From Gammaproteobacteria bacterium (GTDB lineage Bacteria; Pseudomonadota; Gammaproteobacteria; UBA6429; Thiohalophilaceae), in contig JAHEIJ010000075.1 in assembly GCA_024639445.1 (NCBI GenBank), positions 1 to 9,178 on the forward strand: a stretch of DNA of 9,178 bases, given 5' to 3'. This document shows positions 6,587-9,178 of this stretch, piece after piece (the stretch's first letter is position 1; each line of letters opens with the position of its first letter). The notes under the pieces are model-generated. The model made no database searches, was not told the DNA's origin, and saw nothing but the letters and a program-made list of their open reading frames with translations. The position numbers and the translations under genes were made by a program.

Positions 6587-6787
6587 TTAGCCACCCCCAA
6601 CCGCGTGGACGACTTCGATACGATCCCCCGGCTGCAGGGCATGCTTTTCATAGGTCGAACGCGGCACGATTTCCAGGTTGACCTCCATGGCGATGCGCTG
6701 GCCGCCCAGCCCCATGGTCTCGACCAATTGGCCTGCGGTACAGGCATCCGGCACCTGCCGCTGTTCTCCGTTGACAATAATTTCCAT
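6587..6787 (-). CDS. thiS: Sulfur carrier protein ThiS
   Basis: A 66-residue ubiquitin-like protein that, after adenylation by ThiF and sulfur transfer, carries sulfur as a C-terminal thiocarboxylate to ThiG. The fold signature is visible: the strand MEIIVNGEQ, the helix around QLVETMGL (residues 20-27), AMEVNLEIVPRSTYEKHAL, the turn LQPGDRIEVV and the C-terminal VGGG, whose last two glycines are the modified tail. The length is exactly typical. The stop TAA directly follows the final glycine, as the chemistry requires. The ATG at 6787 is the only start consistent with the N-terminal strand; a weak AGG/GGG run precedes it. It is divergent from the acyl-CoA ligase gene with 93 bases between, and followed by thiG. 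I see no TPP riboswitch upstream. Confidence 0.96.
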   Translation of the reverse strand: MEIIVNGEQRQVPDACTAGQLVETMGLGGQRIAMEVNLEIVPRSTYEKHALQPGDRIEVVHAVGGG

Positions 6788-6880
6788 CCCTATAGCCTAA
6801 CGATCTGTGGCCTGTAGCGTCAAATATCAGTAACATCAGGCTCTTATTCGCGTAGTTTCTGAGGTTTTCTACCAAGCGAA

Positions 6881-8689
6881 ATGGCCAAATTCAGCAACTT
6901 TATCCACGCCAATGTGGCCGGGACTCTGGACGGCCTGTTCCGCGAACGTGTCCGCCAGACCCCGGATGCCATCGCCTACCGCCAGTTCGATCGCAAAGAA
7001 CAACAGTGGCAGGATCTCACCTGGACCCAGATGGCCGACGAAGTCAGCCGCTGGCAGCAGGCCTTGACCCGGGAGGCATTACACGAGGGAGACCGGGTCG
7101 CGATCCTGATGAGAAATTGTCCGAACTGGGTGGCCTTTGAGCAGGCCGCATTGGGGCTGGGACTGGCGGTTGTTCCGCTCTATACCGATGACCGCCCCGA
7201 TAACACCACCTACATTCTCAACGATTCGGGCTGCAAACTGCTCCTGATGGAGGATGAAAAACAATGGGAGGCGCTGGCCGTACACAAGGATGAATTGCCA
7301 GCAATCCAGCGTTTCATCATTCATCACAGCAAGCAGGCTGAACCGAGTCCCCCGGATGATCGCTTAGTCACGGCCGAATCCTGGCTTCCAAAGACCCCTG
7401 CCCTGTTACATGAACGTGGTGGTGATCCCAACAAATTGGCGAGTATCGTTTATACCTCCGGCACAACCGGACGCCCCAAGGGGGTGATGTTGAGTCACAT
7501 GAATATCCTTATGATCTCCCAGGCCTCGATAGAAGCATTGCTGGGAAAGGAAGGTCAACACACCATGCTGTCGTTCCTGCCGCTATCGCACACCTTCGAA
7601 CGCACCTGCGGTTATTATGTCGCGATGATGTGTAACATCACCGTAGCCTACGCCCGCTCCATTCAACAACTGGCGGAAGATCTGCAAGCCATTAAGCCCA
7701 CTATCCTGATTTCAGTGCCCCGTATCTTTGAACGGGTTTATGAGCGCATCCAATCACAATTGAATAAACAATCCCTGATTCATCGTATGTTGTTCAAGCT
7801 GGCCATATCGGTTGGCTGGCGGCGCTTCGAGGTAACTCAGGGTCGCCGTCACCGTACTCCCATGTTGTTGTTATGGCCCTTGTTGAACCGCCTGGTCGCT
7901 AGCAAGGTCCAGACAAAACTGGGAGGCAGCCTCTACCTGGCTGTCAGTGGGGGTGCCGCCCTGCCCGCACCGGTAGCCCGCACCTTTATTGGTCTTGGCC
8001 TGAATGTTATTCAGGGCTACGGCATGACCGAAACCAGCCCGGTTTTGACCGCAAATCGAGTAAGCGAAAATCAGCCAAGCAGTGTTGGCAAGGCTCTTCC
8101 AGGCGTTGAACTGCGCATTGGCGATAACGAAGAGCTATTAGCAAAGAGCCCGGGAGTTATGATGGGCTACTGGAATAACCATCGGGCTACCAGCGAGACA
8201 ATCACCACCGATGGTTGGCTCCATACGGGTGACAAGGCCGTCATCAAGGATGACTTCGTCTACATTACCGGCCGCATCAAAGACATCCTGGTCATGTCGA
8301 ACGGGGAAAAGATCCCGCCAGCGGCTATGGAAAGCGCGATTGCGCTGGAACCCTTGTTTGATCAAGCATTACTAGTCGGTGAAGGTCGACCCTATCTCAG
8401 CGCCTTGGTGGTTCTAAACAGTGAAGAATGGTTTCCGCTGGCACGCCAACATAGCCTCGATCCCTTTGAAGAAAAAAGCCTGGCAGACCGGCGACTTCAC
8501 AGTAGCCTATTAAAAAATATATCCGAAGCCCTGCACGACTTTCCTGGTTACGCCAAAGTGCGCCGGGTCACACCATTATTGGAAGCCTGGACTGTAGACA
8601 ATGATTTATTAACTCCTACACTGAAAGTAAAACGGGCCAATGTTTTAACTCGTCATAATAGCTTGATTGAGCAAATGTATGCCGACTGA
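6881..8689 (+). CDS. Long-chain acyl-CoA synthetase (AMP-forming), FadD15-like
   Basis: An AMP-forming ligase that activates a fatty acid with ATP to an acyl-adenylate and then to acyl-CoA; cytoplasmic or membrane-associated. The 602 residues match the long-chain FadD15/COG1022 type, not the roughly 560-residue E. coli FadD. Motifs in order: P-loop YTSGTTGRPKGVMLSH at 191-206, FLPLSHTFER at 232-241, the long-chain-type linker segment ISVPRIFERVYERI at 277-290, adenine-binding IQGYGMTETSP at 377-387, ribose-binding Asp451 in GWLHTGD, hinge GRIKDILVMSNGEKIPP at 464-480, and the C-terminal LTPTLKVKR at 577-585, whose Lys582 should be the adenylation lysine. All key residues are intact. The ATG at 6881 agrees with a typical N-terminus; a GAGG at 6861-6864 is rather far (16 bases). 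It does not obviously connect to the thi genes. The exact substrate is unknown; long-chain fatty acids are the family default. Confidence 0.92.
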   Translation: MAKFSNFIHANVAGTLDGLFRERVRQTPDAIAYRQFDRKEQQWQDLTWTQMADEVSRWQQALTREALHEGDRVAILMRNCPNWVAFEQAALGLGLAVVPLYTDDRPDNTTYILNDSGCKLLLMEDEKQWEALAVHKDELPAIQRFIIHHSKQAEPSPPDDRLVTAESWLPKTPALLHERGGDPNKLASIVYTSGTTGRPKGVMLSHMNILMISQASIEALLGKEGQHTMLSFLPLSHTFERTCGYYVAMMCNITVAYARSIQQLAEDLQAIKPTILISVPRIFERVYERIQSQLNKQSLIHRMLFKLAISVGWRRFEVTQGRRHRTPMLLLWPLLNRLVASKVQTKLGGSLYLAVSGGAALPAPVARTFIGLGLNVIQGYGMTETSPVLTANRVSENQPSSVGKALPGVELRIGDNEELLAKSPGVMMGYWNNHRATSETITTDGWLHTGDKAVIKDDFVYITGRIKDILVMSNGEKIPPAAMESAIALEPLFDQALLVGEGRPYLSALVVLNSEEWFPLARQHSLDPFEEKSLADRRLHSSLLKNISEALHDFPGYAKVRRVTPLLEAWTVDNDLLTPTLKVKRANVLTRHNSLIEQMYAD

Positions 8690-8714
8690 ACTTTAATGTC
8701 AGATTAAGCGAACA

Positions 8715-8761
8715 ATGATGCGCGCTAAAACAACGAGCGAAAATCTAGCGCAGTCCATCAT
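8715..8761. repeat. Imperfect inverted repeat between the acyl-CoA ligase and the next gene
   Basis: ATGATG (8715-8720) pairs with CATCAT (8756-8761) and GCGCTA (8722-8727) pairs with TAGCGC (8746-8751), giving two 6-bp arms separated by a 1-versus-4-base internal loop and closed by an 18-base loop. No T-run follows, so it is not a standard terminator. It lies 26 bases after the ligase stop codon and ends 14 bases before the ribosome-binding site of the next gene. It could be a leader structure, a binding site or chance. Confidence 0.35.
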
Positions 8762-8775
8762 ACAGAAAAATGGAC

Positions 8776-8782
8776 AGAGGAG
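8776..8782 (+). promoter_or_regulatory. Shine-Dalgarno sequence for the 3'-terminal gene
   Basis: AGAGGAG lies 9 bases before the ATG at 8792. It supports this start over the ATG at 8770, whose frame closes after ten codons. Confidence 0.7.
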
Positions 8783-8791
8783 TTGGACACG

Positions 8792-9178
8792 ATGAAACTT
8801 GAACTCGAGCCAATCGAAGGGGAGAAAATCCTTACCGAGGAAGAGAAAGAGCGTCTGAAACGGCGAACACGTCCTATCCCTCCGGACGCCTTGGCCCAGT
8901 TCAGTGAAGATGAAAAAAATAAGATAAAGACATTCTTAATCAAGTTAATCGTGCTGACTGAGCATATTGATCATGATATGCAGCATGAAGACCAGTTTGA
9001 TGAATTCGAGGAACACATATTATCGCTTAACAAGACGCGTCAAGCGATATTCGAAAATCCCAGTCCGTCATTAAAACAATTCATCGATCTGCTCGAGTTA
9101 TGCCCGAGTGAAGCGTGGAAAGAATTTGAGGCTCTGATTGCTTTTCTTCGAGAAGAAGATCTGCGCCACTTTCACGAA
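8792..9178 (+). CDS. Unrecognised acidic cytoplasmic protein (3' end cut by window)
   Basis: An open frame of 129 codons with no stop before the window edge, so the protein is incomplete. I do not recognise the family. It begins MKLELEPIEGEKILTEEEKE, then KRRTRPIPPDALAQFSEDEK; the rest alternates charged and hydrophobic residues in a way that suggests amphipathic helices (for example residues 42-60, 95-103 and 107-121). It is strongly acidic, rich in Glu, with no signal peptide and no membrane segment in the visible part. The reality of the gene rests on a good Shine-Dalgarno sequence (AGAGGAG, 9-base spacing), the uninterrupted frame and the protein-like composition. It follows the acyl-CoA ligase in the same direction after 102 bases, a gap that holds an imperfect inverted repeat, so it may be a separate transcription unit. 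Confidence 0.7.
   Translation, partial: MKLELEPIEGEKILTEEEKERLKRRTRPIPPDALAQFSEDEKNKIKTFLIKLIVLTEHIDHDMQHEDQFDEFEEHILSLNKTRQAIFENPSPSLKQFIDLLELCPSEAWKEFEALIAFLREEDLRHFHE

Noticed and set aside
6562..6777. A 71-codon minus-strand frame overlapping thiS
   Set aside because: It shares almost all its bases with thiS in another frame, and its translation has no family features, whereas thiS is unmistakable.
6795..6823. TTGACG with 17-base spacing to TTAGGC on the minus strand, as a thiS promoter
   Set aside because: The -10 half is a poor match and the implied start would fall at the thiS ATG itself, leaving no leader.
8770..8802. ATG at 8770 as start of the last gene
   Set aside because: Its frame ends at a TGA after ten codons; the frame from 8792 is open and has the better-placed ribosome-binding site.
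1..9178. A novel defence, mobile or biosynthetic system
   Set aside because: I find no nuclease, transposase, integrase, reverse transcriptase, repeat array or toxin-antitoxin pair; the recognisable genes are housekeeping families.

Overview
The window reads as ordinary chromosomal DNA from a gammaproteobacterium. The evidence is a ThiS that ends in VGGG next to a stand-alone ThiG, a TrmB with the FPDPWHKKKHHKRR signature, a ROK kinase whose visible part follows the enterobacterial fructokinase Mak motif by motif, and a DUF4197 lipoprotein. I cannot name a genus. Base composition is uneven: the thiamine, CorA and acyl-CoA ligase genes are clearly GC-richer than the stretch from about 820 to 1420 and the last 450 bases.

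Layout from left to right: (1) the 3' part of a ROK-family sugar kinase, cut by the window edge; (2) an AT-rich stretch with a small four-helix membrane protein of unknown function and a TfoX N-terminal-domain protein, the latter preceded by a perfect 14-bp palindrome; (3) on the minus strand, trmB (tRNA m7G46 methyltransferase) followed by a DUF4197 lipoprotein gene; (4) on the plus strand, divergent from trmB, a seven-helix MscS-family channel; (5) on the minus strand, thiS, thiG and a CorA/ZntB-type divalent-cation transporter, all in one direction; (6) on the plus strand, divergent from thiS, a long-chain acyl-CoA synthetase (FadD15-like AMP-forming ligase) and the start of an unrecognised acidic protein that runs off the right edge.

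The genes are mostly unrelated housekeeping functions. The one functional pair is thiS-thiG, which together make the thiazole half of thiamine. As I recall, trmB commonly follows thiG directly in gammaproteobacteria. Here trmB is on the same strand but about 2.5 kb further along, with corA (same strand) and mscS (opposite strand) between them, which suggests an insertion or rearrangement of an ancestral thiS-thiG-trmB block.

I found no RNA genes, CRISPR arrays, insertion sequences, phage genes or toxin-antitoxin pairs, and nothing that amounts to a new system. The points worth a second look are several short inverted repeats in intergenic gaps, two unrecognised proteins, and the altered thi-trmB arrangement. 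No stretch without a gene is longer than about 110 bases.
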